64,000 nt of DNA. It comes from Pseudovirgaria hyperparasitica. Lineage: Eukaryota; Ascomycota; Dothideomycetes; Acrospermales; Acrospermaceae. The stretch spans positions 810,045-874,044 of the forward strand of contig NW_022985561.1 of NCBI RefSeq assembly GCF_010093815.1, read 5' to 3'. The notes below the pieces were generated by a model. The model was not told where the DNA came from and did no database searches. It was given only the letters and a program-made list of their open reading frames with translations. Position 1 is the stretch's first letter; each line of letters starts with the position of its first letter. Shown here piece after piece: positions 22,071 to 34,355 of the stretch. The position numbers and the translations under genes are program-made.

Positions 22071-24512
22071 ATGAAGTTCCGCGATGGTATGCTGCGATTG
22101 CTTCGTCCTAGAAGACGACGATGCATTCTGAATGAACACTGACCTGCCACAGGAATGTGGCTCGTCGCCGCAGACAAGACCGTTCAGTATGCCGAAGATA
22201 TCCATACCATCACGCCCTCACAAAACAATCGCTCCTTGTCACTGTTATGCCCAACTCGACACATTCGGTCACGTGGCGACACACTCAACTTAGCAACCAT
22301 GAGTGTCGACATTACCGCCGAATTCGACGGTGTGATATCTGTCGAAGTCGCTCACTTCCGCGGCGCACGCAAAAAAGGGCCAGACTTCGAGCTGTACCCT
22401 GATGGTAGACCTGATGGTCCATCGGAGCTACTCAAGGACGACAAAGGCACAACATTGACCAGTGGACGCCTTGCTGTGACTGTTGGTCCCAACAAGGACA
22501 CCTTCGATATCAAGTTCCACGAGTCTGGTAATCCTGGTCGAGACTTGACGAGTCTGCTTAGTCGAAGCGTGGGTTTTGCATACACTCCAGCGCTCACTTC
22601 ACCGAAGCAAGTGGAAGATCTGGTGGGAGCTGGTATCAAACACTACATCTTCACACAGACAGAGCTGGGAGTCGGCGAGAGTATTCATGGTCTTGGTGAG
22701 CGCTTCGGCGCTTGGAACAAAGTTGGTCAGAGTATCGAGGTCTGGAATGAGGACGGCGGCACCAGTTCGGAGCAAGCGTACAAGAATGTCAGCTTCTGGC
22801 TCAGTAACAGAGGCTATGGTGTGTTTATCGATACACCGGATAAGATCGAGCTAGAAATTGGAAGCGAGCGGTCATGTCGCCTACAGACCTCTGTTGAAGG
22901 CCATCGCTTAAAATGGTATATAATCTACGGTCCAACGCCAAAGGAGGTCTTGACAAAGTACTCCATACTCACTGGGAAAGCTGGCAAGGTTCCCGCATGG
23001 AGTTTTGGCCTTTGGCTATCAACCAGCTTCACGACAAACTATGACGAGGCAACCGTCAGCCACTTTCTTGAGGAAATGCAATCTCGCCAGATCCCTGTCG
23101 AAGTCTTTCACTACGACTGCTTCTGGCTGAAAGAGTTCCACTGGTGTGACTTCGAATTCGACATTGCCGCGTTCCCAGATCCAGCTGGATCGATCAAACG
23201 TCTCAAAAGTGCGGGATTGATGCGTAAAGTCTGTGTGTGGACGAATCCGTACCTGGGCCAAGCATCCCCCATATTTGCGTACGCTGCCGAAAAGGGGTAT
23301 CTACTGAAGCGACCGAACGGCGACATCTTTCAGTGGGACTTGTGGCAGACAGGTATGGGCATAGTCGATTTCACGAATCCAGCTGCCAAAGAGTGGTTTG
23401 TCGGGTGTTTGTCTAAGCTGTTCGATCTCGGCGTAGACTGCATCAAGACAGACTTTGGTGAGCGTATTCCCACACGCGATGTTGCATGGCATGACACGAG
23501 CGTCGATCCTTCCCGTATGCACAACTACTACTCTTTCATATACAACAAATGCGTTTATGAAGCACTTCAGTCACGATACGGCGCAGATCAAGCTGTGCTC
23601 TTCGCACGCACGGCCTGTGCGGGAACGCAACGCTTCCCACTCGTAAGTCCATATTACTCCGTTGTGTTATCCCATAACTCACGCCAACAGATCTGGGGTG
23701 GTGACTGCGAGTCCACACCTCCTGCCCTTGCCGAGTCTCTTCGTGGCGGTCTGTCCATTGGTCTGTCATCTCACACATACTGGTCCTCAGACATCGGCGG
23801 TTTCGAGGGCTCCCCGCCACCCTGGATCTACAAACGTTGGGTCGCGTTTGGACTTGTCTGCTCGCATTCGCGTCTGCATGGCAGTAACAGCTACCGTGTA
23901 CCTTGGCTGATCGACAACGATTCCAAAGAGAAGGAGAATTGTACTGAAGTTCTAAGGACGTGGGTTCAGCTGAAGAGACGTCTGATGCCATACCTCTTCG
24001 CGCAGGCACAGGAGAGCGCGGAGAAGGGATGGCCCTTGAGTGTTCGTGCAATGGCGCTAGAGTTCCCTGACGACCCGACCGCGTGGTTCTGTGACAGGCA
24101 ATTCATGTTGGGGAGTCAGTTACTTGTCGCGCCCGTTTTCAATGAAGATGGGAGCGTGGAGTTCTACCTTCCTCCGGGACGCTGGACTAACTTCTGGTCT
24201 GGAGAGATCGTGGATACGCCTGGATGGAGGAAGGAGTCCCATGGTTTTTTGACATTGCCACTGTATGTGAGAGACGGCACCTTGTTGGTGCTAGGGAAAG
24301 AGCCTGCCGAAACTGATACGGAAGGGTTTGCGTATGACTGGTTGACTGACGCCGAGTTGAGACTTTACTCAACGAAGGAAGGTGATAAGGCGAGGCTGGT
24401 TGACAAGAGCGGCGTGGATGTGGGAATTCTTGAGGTGGGTGATGCTGGCACTGTAAAGGGAATGGACTTGTTGAAAGGCTCACCTAAGGTTGCTCACATC
24501 GTGAAGGAGTAG
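22071..24512 (+). CDS. GH31 alpha-xylosidase, intracellular (YicI type)
   Basis: Three exons, 22071-22086, 22153-23642 and 23691-24512, give 775 residues. The 16-nt first exon supplies MKFRDG and gives the N-terminus typical of YicI-like enzymes. GH31 alpha-xylosidases remove alpha-1,6-xylose from the non-reducing end of isoprimeverose and xyloglucan oligosaccharides. Evidence: the GH31 N-terminal beta domain with GESIHGLGERFG, then the barrel with VEVFHYDCFWL and KTDFGERIP, the alpha-xylosidase form of the nucleophile motif (Asp about 439), followed by IWGGDCES and SSDIGGFEG (acid/base Asp about 536). There is no signal peptide, so it acts in the cytosol on imported sugar. The 48-nt second intron is in frame without a stop. 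Neighbours are the sugar transporter upstream and small Cys/His proteins downstream. Confidence 0.93.
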
Positions 24513-25332
24513 CATAGCTATGTAGCAGACTTGTCAGTGTAGGTCAGACTAAATCATAGTTTCCAGAGGCGCCTAGTGCTCTCTCAAGTCCTGCAAAAAA
24601 TCCAATTATATCTCAGAACTTGACTATCGACTGTGTTTTCAGGTAAGGGGTAGGAGGTGTCTTCTTGGGTAGCTAACGGAGGATCGTAAACGGATTGTCT
24701 GTCTGGCTTGTTCAAGGGGTCCAGAGTGTAGAGCATGCTGTTTTACACTGGTTCTCTTCGAGCCAGCGACATGGCGACATATCGTATCCCGATAGTGAGA
24801 CAAAAAGGTTTCCGTCATTCCTATCATGCTTTCACACGACGAGTCGGCAATTGCATCTACTCATACGTTTCTCCCTGCGACATGGACCGTTCAGCTCGAT
24901 CATGCACAGCTAAGGAACTCAAAGTTCTGGTGACAAAACAAGAGCGTCCATACGCGTCACGATGGAGCCGGTGACATTTCACTAGCAGTAATGGTGACTT
25001 TGTACACTGACCCTCTCTTTAACTATCACAGAATCCATCAAAACCACACTTTTCCTAACTTATTTTGGCCCATGGCAGACATATGCACGATATGGCCACC
25101 ACACCACCGATAGATACGCTACATTCTTCACCGAATTCATGCCACGATGCGAATCAGACCCCTATATATATACCGCCCGGAACTACCACATTCTCATCCT
25201 TCCCCACGAACAATCACATCCGACTACTCTGATCCAGTTATCCAGATCCAGCTAGTCAGACACAGCTACCAAGATCCAACAATTCACCAACGACACCCCC
25301 AAAACCCGCATTCTACCTCAACATCGAAAAAT
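24513..25332. other. intergenic, promoter of the first small Cys/His gene
   Basis: No supported gene. A TATA-like run of four TA units at 25163-25172 lies about 165 bp before the start at 25333. Confidence 0.55.
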
Positions 25333-25596
25333 ATGTGTCTCTTCAGCGTCCAACGCTACGCCTGCGGCCACGGCCGATGGACCAGAATCGGCGAGCGCTG
25401 CACGCATGCACCCTTACCTGCCCCACCCGTCGTCGACGACGATTCCTATGAGGAGAACATGTGTCCGATCAAGCAGGTCGAGGAGGAGAGCAGCGATTTC
25501 GTGTGTGCGCTGTGTGAGAAGATGATTTGCTATGGGGAGCGGAGCGGATGGGATAGGGGCAGAGAGGGCAATGAGGGGTTCCAGCGGTGGTTGTGA
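25333..25596 (+). CDS. small Cys/His protein, MC-Y-C-HGRW family, copy 1
   Basis: An 87-residue single-exon protein of unknown function. The frame is open upstream, but I chose the ATG at 25333 because the next gene begins with the same pattern. It starts MCLFSVQRYACGHGRW, then has GERC (residues 20-23), a proline-rich APLPAPPVV stretch, an acidic stretch, a CP pair and a late CALC (CxxC). There is no signal peptide and no membrane segment. The invariant Cys2, Cys11, His13, Cys23 and the CxxC suggest one or two metal-binding sites, which is inference. Copy 2 lies 268 bp downstream on the same strand and a third relative at 54810, so this is a locally duplicated family. Confidence 0.65.
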   Translation: MCLFSVQRYACGHGRWTRIGERCTHAPLPAPPVVDDDSYEENMCPIKQVEEESSDFVCALCEKMICYGERSGWDRGREGNEGFQRWL

Positions 25597-25864
25597 ATGA
25601 AAATTGGTGCGCCGGCCATGTAATGCGGTCTGGGGATATTGTAAAGGGTTTTTGAGGCGGCGTTGGTAATGAGTGTTCTTTCACGCATGCTTGATGCTTG
25701 CTACGTGCTCAGAGCAGGATGTAGCATTCGTGGAGGTAGCTAGCTACGCAGCAGGCAATCCTCTCTTGACATATTTACCTTTTTCACATCGAATTCCCTA
25801 CTCCAAGGACACTTTTGCAAACATCCAGCTTTGGTTGAACGGAACGACGACACACAGGCCCAGA

Positions 25865-26107
25865 ATGTGCATGTATATCTATTGCCGCTACAGCTGCAAC
25901 CACGGTAGATGGATCCTCACTGGCGAACGTTGCTACAAGGCCCCGGTGCCGTCACAGCCGGTGCTTGATCATTTGCTTTGCGACGATGATCTCTGTCCGG
26001 ATCGCGAGGTCGTGGAGGAGATGGAGCTCTATTTTTGTGGGGTGTGCGATGGGTATGAGCCGGCGTGGGACGGGCCGGTTAATGATGATGATGTTTTGAA
26101 GTGGTAG
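25865..26107 (+). CDS. small Cys/His protein, MC-Y-C-HGRW family, copy 2
   Basis: An 80-residue paralogue of the gene just upstream, on the same strand. It opens MCMYIYCRYSCNHGRW and keeps GERC at the same positions (20-23), AP-P--PV, a CP pair (DDDLCPDRE), an acidic stretch and a CGVC (CxxC). Residues shared with copy 1 are concentrated in the first 35 positions and around the CxxC, while the linker has diverged. That pattern points to protein-level constraint and supports real coding. Function is unknown, and no targeting signal is seen. Confidence 0.65.
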   Translation: MCMYIYCRYSCNHGRWILTGERCYKAPVPSQPVLDHLLCDDDLCPDREVVEEMELYFCGVCDGYEPAWDGPVNDDDVLKW

Positions 26108-27905
26108 GGGGAGTCGGAATGGTGGGTGGACGGTTTCTGTTTAAGGTTCAGAAATGGCATGCTTGTTGCTGAATTCTGGTTGCTAGTTGGACGGAATGTT
26201 TTCTGTCTGAAATCAAGCTTCTTCTTATTCGGCTTCATGGGCCGCAAAGGCTTGATTTTGTCATAGGCTAGCGTCTATGCATTAGATTCAATGATCTGGA
26301 TCAGATTTGTCGTGTATTTGAAAGCATGTAAGTCTCTCGTGAAGCAGAGCACGTCATGCTTGTCAATGCAGAGTGTCTGTGTCCTGTGAGATTGTGACGT
26401 GTCGTTGACAAGCTTTAACAGATAGTCAAGACTTCTCTATCAGGTCTTTGGTAGGCTTATAGCCATGATCGACCAAGAAAGAGCACAGGGAGTGTATGCT
26501 TGACATCTTGCTCATGCAGAATGCTTGGGAGCACGACACAACGAGCTGAAACCTATATGGAGGATGTGATGATACGAGGCTACTAGTATACGATGACTAT
26601 GCATGCATGAACACAGTAGCATGCACTAAGAAGTGGATCGGTGTGGCTGCACAATATACTGTACAGATGGGATGTGGCTGTGGCTGTGGCTGTGAACGTG
26701 GATCAAACCATCATGGTTGCCGGGCTGCCGTGGCGTGTTATCATACATTATACATCTGCAGAACGTCGGTAGTGGCTGTTGCAAGCAGGCTAGATCTCGA
26801 AAGCTGGCGTTGGCGGGCCGGGTTGTTGTCAAGTGTTAATGGAATAGCGAAGCGAGGGGATAGAGAGTCTGCGAGGGACTAGAGTCTGCGAGGGTCGAGA
26901 TTCGGCATGAGGCGTTCTATCTCATCTTAAAAGCATATTTAGGGCCGCCAACGGGCCGAAGCCCAGCTAGCCCGAGAGGCACAATAGACGGCAAACAAGA
27001 GTAACCAGGTCATGATATTACCCTGACACTCAAGTACGAAGAGAGAATTCAGCAACCTCGAAGAAATGTCATACATAGTCAGTACAACACGTGAAGATGA
27101 TTACAGTGATTCGGCTGTTGTGAATGGGGAAGGGAGGTAAAAATAGCAAGCGAGGGAGGGGTCCATGAGCCTAAAGTAGACTAGCGCTGTGGGGTCAAGG
27201 GAAGGCTGAGCTGGGGGCCGAAGCTCCCGCATGGGAGTGCTGAGTCATCTTGGAACCGTGGAACCGGGTCCGCGTCTATTTGGGCTTCTCCATCCAATCA
27301 TCGTCGATGAAGAACGGCTTAGTAACAGTAGCGTGCACAAGATTGCACAACGTGGCCGGGGGAATGTTGCAGTTACTGCACAACTCAGGCGTCCAGCTCT
27401 CTGCATTAATATATCGTACCATCATCTTAGCTGCATCTCTTCCACCAACAACATTGGCTGGTCTCAGTGCACAAGCTCTGCTAAGCCTTTCACTCGATGC
27501 TGTCCATCACCGTTGTCGAGCCAAAACTTCCATAGTCCGCCAGTGAGAGCTGCTCTCGCCTGAACGCCCGGTGCTTCCCACGAGCATTGCTTGCTGCACC
27601 ATGGCTGTGAGGGTCCATGGTCAATATCTTCCAGGCTTCAGCCTCGCTGGCTCGGGGGCCATTCTTTTGCTTCCAAGGCTACACCATATCTGCCAAAAAG
27701 ACAGCCCCAAGCAATCTAGCTAGCACACCCTGCACCATGCCTTCTTGGGCTTCCCGCGTACGAGGTGCGGGGACCGTGCCGTTTCGTTAAGAACTGTCGT
27801 CTTTCCTCGACCATCACCTTCACGTATCCCTCACTTCACACCCGACTCTCGACTCTCGCTCGTTGTGATCCACGTGCGGTAGGAGATACCGCCATATCTC
27901 TCACG
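26108..27905. other. 1.8-kb intergenic stretch, no supported gene
   Basis: Short open frames only. A small GTGGCT triplet-like repeat lies near 26671-26692. Nothing recognisable on either strand. Confidence 0.55.
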
Positions 27906-30126
27906 ATGCCCACAAAACTCCCACATTTCAACTGGTATTTTACCCTTCAGCCTTGCGGCTGGTCACATACGTGTAGCTACTAACACGCGTTTAGGGACTC
28001 ACACAAGTTGAAGAAGCGGAGATACCTCATCCTACCGTGGATTCAAGATCCCACCTCCGGCGCCATACAGGAGACAAAGAATGGCCGCGCAACTCTGGTA
28101 TTCGCCCAGCGCCATGAAGCAAATACTACGGAACTCTTCTTTGACCTGTTCTTCGTCGCAAACTTGGCGCTCTTCACTCAATACCATTCAATCACCGATC
28201 ACAAAGGTTTCTTGACCTATATCGGTATGCCTAGTCCGTTTTCTATCGACTGCCAACATGCTAATTAGTTTACCAACAGAATTCTTTGGTCTCATCTGGG
28301 GAACATGGTTCTCCATAACTCTCTTCGACGTCCGCTTCGGTCTCGACTCTGTATTCGAGCGTGCCTGCAAGTTCGTACAGTATGCCGTTTTTGTAGTCTT
28401 CGCCTTGGTCGGATCCGAATTCGAACCAGGCAGCAGGTCTTATCTTCCCAAAGACAACGTCAACTTCCGCATCCTCAGTTGGGCCTTGTGTGCCAGTCGC
28501 GCGCTGCTCATGATCCAGTACCTGGTTGTGCTCTACTTCGTCATGAAGCGTCGCTATCGAAGGCTGTATTTCCCTCTAGCTCTCAACGCTTTCTGGTACC
28601 TTGTCACCGCCACCGTGTTCGGCGCAATGAGCGCTGCCTTTCCCAACACTGGAAATCATCATCCTCACATCTACTTGATGTGGTACGCTGCCATATTCCT
28701 CGAAATTGTCTGCGTCCTCTCTGTCTCGACCATTTGGCGCACCTTGAGTTTCAAGCTTACTCACTTGGCTGAACGTATGAGTCTATTGACATTGATCATC
28801 ATGGGTGAAGGTATCATTGGAATCACGAAGACGGTTTCGATTATCCTCGCCAAGGGGCCGGTTTTCTCATACTTCGGCCTGGTCTTGTGCATTCTATTCA
28901 TCATCTTCTGGCTCTACTTCATCTACTTCGACAACACTCCTCGTGGCCACTTTGGAACCATCCGTCAACAAGTATGGGCATTCCTCCATTTCCCATTCCA
29001 CTTGTCCGTCGTTGGTATCGTTGAAGGCGCCCAGCAAATTGTTCGCGCACGTTACGTGATTGACGGCGACAAGAAATTTAACAAATCTGCTATGCAATAC
29101 TGCGTCAAAGAGAATCTCGATGGTATAAAATTGCAGAACAAGCTTGCCGAACTGATAAGATACTACGACTTTCCCTCCAAGGCTCAGTCCAACCAATTTT
29201 TGCCTGACATATACGAAAGCTTGTATGCTGTTGGTAACCACACCGACATCTGTAGTCCAGAAAACTCCGAAGGCTACGTCAATGCTAATGGCGAGATGAT
29301 TGCCTATCCCGATGAACTCTGGTATCTCTGGGAGAAGACGATTTCCGCAGTGTACGCCGGCACTGTGACAGACAAACAAGTCCCCGACTTCGACGACGCC
29401 TTGACTTCCTCCATCAGCGCATGGGAGACGGCTTACAGCTACTTCTGGGGCGCCCTCGGACTCCTGGCCTTTACAACAATCCTAATGTTCTTCATGTGCC
29501 GCCGTTCGAAGCGAGACATCTACACCTACTTCGGCATTGGCGTGCGCGTGTTCGTCCTCGTCATGGCCGCCTTCCTGGGCGGCTACGCCGCCGCAAACGA
29601 CGACTTCTTCACCAGCTTCATGTACTCCTCCGCCGTCGTGCCCACCGCCATGGCCTGCCTCTTCCTCATCGTCTTCGTCGACTCCATCGGCCGCGGCCTG
29701 TCCAACTACGCCCTTAGAAACACCCACAAGGACATCATCGACGACGAGGCCGAGGCCATGGAGCACGACCACCTGCACGGCCACCACCACGACCACGACG
29801 GCTCAGACGACGAGATCGAGCTCAAGCCCCAGGCCCACACCCCCGGCCTCCAACAACAACACGAACACTGGTACGGTGGTGTCGCGTCGCCGCCTCTGCC
29901 CGGCCCGGCACCGTTGGGCTACAGTGCGGTGCAGAACCCGGGCACGCCTGGCACGCCGGCCTTTCACCAGGAGCATACCGCTTACGGCGGTGCATACAGC
30001 CACGAGAGAACACAGAGCGATACCATAGACCCCGCGTACGGCCACGCGAGGCACCCAAGCGACGCATACGATAACCCGGACTTTAGACGCACGAGTGGAT
30101 TTGGCGGCGGGCCAGCGATGGCCTGA
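27906..30126 (+). CDS. LtrA-family (low temperature requirement A) membrane protein
   Basis: Three exons, 27906-27934, 27995-28224 and 28280-30126, give 701 residues. The N-terminal block HEANTTELFFDLFFVANL and the following FFGLIWGTWF and TLFDVRFGLDS are hallmarks of the LtrA family, a multi-helix membrane protein first named in Listeria and common in fungi, with no settled biochemical role. Several further hydrophobic helices follow, with a polar loop of about 150 residues (around residues 330-480) before the last group. The C-terminal 140 residues are soluble and start with an unusual His/Asp-rich run (about residues 580-600, HGHHHDHDGSDDE), then a Pro/Gly/His-rich tail. The run could bind metal, which is speculation. 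It is convergent with the GH3-PA14 gene. Confidence 0.9.
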
Positions 30127-30565
30127 TCTGAGAGGCAGCTCCGACATGACGAATACTACGAATCTCTCTTCATTCAAGCCAAGAGAAAAACCATGAATGT
30201 GTCTTTTTTCTTTTCCTCCAAAACATCTCATATATACCCCTCAACGATGACGTGTGTGGTCTACCTACCTACTGTCCATATAACTTCGGGGGCATTCTTT
30301 TTTTGATAGCGAGCGGATGCATTTGGATCAGGCGCGTTGGGTATTGCATTATTATATGTTTTCAGATGCATTACTGGAAGAGTTTATGCGTCGGAGCGAC
30401 GCTTCTATAATGATATATTATCACTACGATATATTGTATGGACTTATGAATGAATTCGAAGTGCTTTCTAATTTGCATGCATGTGAGTCCCGACCATCTC
30501 TTGGGCCTTGCGATCCACTATAGAGGAGAGACCCGAGTGGCTTGCTGCTCTACTCCACGATGCCA
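30127..30565. other. convergent 3' intergenic region
   Basis: 439 bp between the stops of the LtrA gene (plus) and the GH3-PA14 gene (minus). It is AT-rich, with T runs near 30296-30305 and several TATATA stretches near 30410-30435, as expected of 3' ends. No gene seen. Confidence 0.6.
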
Positions 30566-33181
30566 TCACAACCCATTCCACCAAACCGTCTTCGCAACCT
30601 CAAACTCTCCCTTCAGATCTGCCTTTGCACTGCTATCGCCCACAAGCACATCAAACACGCCCTTCTCCATGATCCACGCATCTCTCTCCTCGTCCCACCA
30701 GCTCGCCGCATACTTCTTCTGCATCTCCACCGTGACCTCTTTGCTCTCGCCCGGTTCCAAGTCCAGCTTTGCGAAGCCTTTGAGCTCCTTCACCGGCCTG
30801 CCGACACCAGACTCGCGCTGCGAGACGTATACCTGCACCACCTGCGCGCCCTTGCACGCGCCTGTGTTCTCCACATCAACCGTCGCCGTAAGGGTCGTGC
30901 CGTCATCAACGACTTTGAGGCCAGACATGTTGAACGTGGTGTAGCTTAGGCCATGCCCAAAGGGGAACAGAACGTCGCGCTTTATCTTCTCGTAGAACCT
31001 GTATCCGACATAGACGTCCTCGCCGTACAAGGCGCGGCCACGCTCACTCTTGTAGTTCAAGAACGCTGGGTTGTCCTCGTTGCGGATGGGGAAGCTGAGC
31101 GGTAGTTTCCCGCTCGGACACACTTTTCCAAAGAGGACGTCGGCGATTGCGTTGCCTGTCTCGTTTCCGCCGTACCAGGCCTGCATGAGTGCAGGTACGG
31201 AGTCGATCCACGGCATGGATACTGGCGTGCCGGATTGCATTACGACGGCGGTGCGTGGATTGGCTTTGCTGACGGCGGCGATGAGATCATTGAGTGTGCC
31301 GGGCAGATCCATATGTGGTCTATCATATCCTTCAGACTCAAATTCGGAGTTGAGACCAGCGCAGATGATGACTTGATCGACTTCCTTTGCAAGAGCTACG
31401 GCTTTGGCGATATTTGTTTGGGAATCACTAATGGCAAGACCGCCGAGACGGATGCCGCCGCTGGCCATGACTGTTGCGCCTTTGCGCTTCACCGTTTGAG
31501 TGATGCTGGATCCCCATTGCAAGAGGAGGCTATACGTCTGGCCGCCTTTGAGGTGCTTTACACCTCTCTCTTCCTCTGTGCCGGCGGAGAAAAAGTTCTC
31601 GCCGATACGCTGGTGCGTGGCATTATCGACGACTAGCTCGCCGTCGACATAGAGTTTTGCGGTGCCGCAGACGGCAACACCAAATTCGAAGTCGCAATCT
31701 TCCTCCACAGTGATAGTGCCCTCGAGGTCCATGTAGAAGAGATCTGGATTGACCTTGGGATGGTAGTAGTCTGCGAGTAGCATAACAAGGTTGTCAATGT
31801 GGATCTCGTCGACAAGGTTGCGAACGGAGCTCGACGGTGGTTCATTGTAGACCTTGCCAATCATGCCGACTTGCCCGTCCTTTGTTCTGGTCTCAGGGGC
31901 AAGTTGTGGTAGATTCTTATAGGCAATAGCGCCAAGTGTGTATTTGACGTCCTTGGCCTGAGCCGTGATGCCCTCGAAAGGTGTTCGTGCATAGTAAGGA
32001 AGAAGGGATGCGGAGCCACCACCAGAATATGTTGCAACTTTAGCATTAGGACCAATGACGGCGATTGTCTTTGCTGGGTCAAATGGCAAGACATTGTCGT
32101 TGTTTTTGCATAGTACGATGCCGGCAGCAGCAGTGTCTCGTAGGCGTTCCGCAGTCTCTGGCGAATCTATGGTAGTTTCCGGTGCATTTTCTGGTATGTT
32201 GAGCTTGCCAACACGATTGACCAGATTTAAAACGTTTCGAACACGCTCGTCGATCAGATGACTGGCAAGTTGTCCGCAACGGATCGCAATGTGGACGTTC
32301 TCTTTGCGGACGACTGGCGGACCAGGCATCTCCAAATCAAGTCCTGCTTTGATCGACTGTGTCGCAGTATAAGTACCGAACCTAGATGGCTGTCAGGGGA
32401 ATCCAGTGGTAGCAGTTTGCGGAACGTACCAGTCACTCATGACAAGCCCGTTGAAACCCCATTCTTTGCGCAAAATATCCGTCAGTAGCTTGGGACTTTC
32501 ACTGACATGAGTATCGTTTACTTTGTTATATGCCGTCATGTAGCATAGTGGTTTTGCATCGCGCTGCGCGATCTGAAACGGCATCAAGTAGATCTCTCGC
32601 AACGCACGTTCAGTCAAGATGGAGTTGACAGCTTGTCGTTCATCTTCTTGGTCGTTACAAACAAAGTGTTTTACCGTAGCGGCCACGCCTGTGGACTGAA
32701 TTCCAGTGACAGTTGCGGCAGTCATAGCACCAGCTAGATACGGATCTTCACTGAAGCTTTCAAACCCGCGCCCTCCAAGCGGCGAACGTTGCATATTCGT
32801 TGTCGGACCAAGAATGACATGAGCCCCCTTGGCAATGGCTTCTTTCCCTTGAAGCTGGCCACCGGACTTGATCAAAGCTGTGTCCCATGTAGCGGCAAGG
32901 CCAGTGCCACATGGGAAGCATGCAGCCGGTACGCCTTTAAAGAAGCGAGTGCCTCTCACGCCATTGGGACCATCTGATGTACGTAGTGACGGGATCTTCA
33001 GTCGAGGAATGCCCTTGGTGTGCCAAAAGTCGATTCCTGAGAGTCATATCAGGAAGTGCGGCGTGACAGTAGAAGGCTGTAAGCTGGTACCTGATAAGAG
33101 ACTGATTTTCTCATCCAAATCCAATTCTTCCAACAACGCCTCTACGTCAAGTTCCTTGAAGGTCGTGTCAACGTTACTCAT
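30566..33181 (-). CDS. intracellular GH3 beta-glucosidase with PA14 insert
   Basis: Three exons, 33181-33091, 33036-32430 and 32381-30566, give 837 residues. It is a GH3 enzyme of the PA14-containing beta-glucosidase class. The N-terminus ([11 protein letters not shown]) has no signal peptide, so it is probably cytosolic. In order: [13 protein letters not shown], the [12 protein letters not shown] loop, GLVMSDW with the nucleophile Asp (about 232), the C-terminal GH3 sheet domain interrupted by a PA14 insert (about residues 400-545), then [11 protein letters not shown] and a fibronectin III-like end. The second intron splits the Trp codon of the SDW motif. It would release glucose from beta-linked oligosaccharides inside the cell and so complements the GH31 alpha-xylosidase 6 kb away. 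Confidence 0.93.
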
Positions 33182-34355
33182 TTTGAAGGCTCCACGTGAA
33201 GAAGCGCAATACACGATCTCAAGATTTCTTTTCCAGGCATCACTGGAGCGGGTCTTGACAGACTTTATGTATGCAAGATCGTCATAGGTAACATAGTACT
33301 CACTACCTGATACGGCAGTCGTGACCCGCCGGACGCAACTGCAAGAACAACACGATAGATTGCCGCCCTAGCGTCAACATACCGGGCCGACACTCCGCCA
33401 TACTGAGCACGACACGATAAGGGGTTAATTCAATCCAAGTGAATTTAGCTGTCGTGCGGCGAAAGGTAGTTGGATATGAAGCTCTTGATTGGCTACGTAC
33501 TTGATACTAGCGGGGATTCGTGGTAGAACATCGGTATCAGCGGCCGATCAGCGGCCCATCAGGGTCGATTTATATGGGACATCGCCCAGCATTGTTGCGT
33601 TCAATCTCGCGTGCGACTCACGTATGAGGGGTATGACCGGGATCCTGACGCTGCTATGTCGATATCGGCTAAATGTTCGTATAAAAGCTGTGGTGGAGCG
33701 GACCATACTCTAATATCTGTATGCAGACGCAAAAGAGCGTACGTTTACATATTGCCGTACATCAACAATCATGCAGTAATTAGTGACAGTCCGTAGGCCT
33801 TTCCAAAGTCTGGGAGGCAAGTTTCCTGCAAATCATGAAGGTTTTTTGTGGTCTCATTGAGCGCTATCTCGAAGGATTGCTGAGATTCTGCTAGCAATTT
33901 GTTCTCCGCTATTGGGCCGTTGGCATGTTTCTCTTACTGTGAATGGAAAACTACATAGCGATATGTGCAGCAATGCAGATGGCCACCTGGAGTACGAATG
34001 GTGGCGCGTATGAAGGGGCTGGTCATTCGGCCTGATTCGTTCCTTTACAGGTAGATGCATTGGCCCTTTTCTCAGATTATGTCCAGTGTGCTCCATAATT
34101 TACCTGAAAACAACCATGTGCATACCGAATCGATCCTCTCGTATGGCTTTGACTTGGTTCCACTATTATGGCCGTGGCTGAAAACGAGCAGAAAGGCGGC
34201 CAATATTAGATCTGTCTATTAGCCGGAGTTTACCAAGCTTCACTAGCTTCATTCGGTACTGATTCCGCACGTCCCCCACACACATCACTCGTTTCGCCGA
34301 AGTCTTGCCAACAGCTCCAATCATTGCACTTCTAACATCTTAGCCTTCGCCAGAC
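33182..34355. promoter_or_regulatory. divergent promoter region, GH3-PA14 / CWC21
   Basis: A 1.17-kb region between two divergent genes. It holds one exact GGCTAA (33667-33672), the XlnR-type core, about 490 bp upstream of the GH3 start. A TATAAAA at about 33681-33687 is in plus orientation. Only a weak hint of xylan/xyloglucan regulation. Confidence 0.35.

Noticed and set aside
28894-29796. Antisense frames opposite the LtrA gene
   Set aside because: Mirror of a codon-biased exon; the sense strand carries the family motifs.
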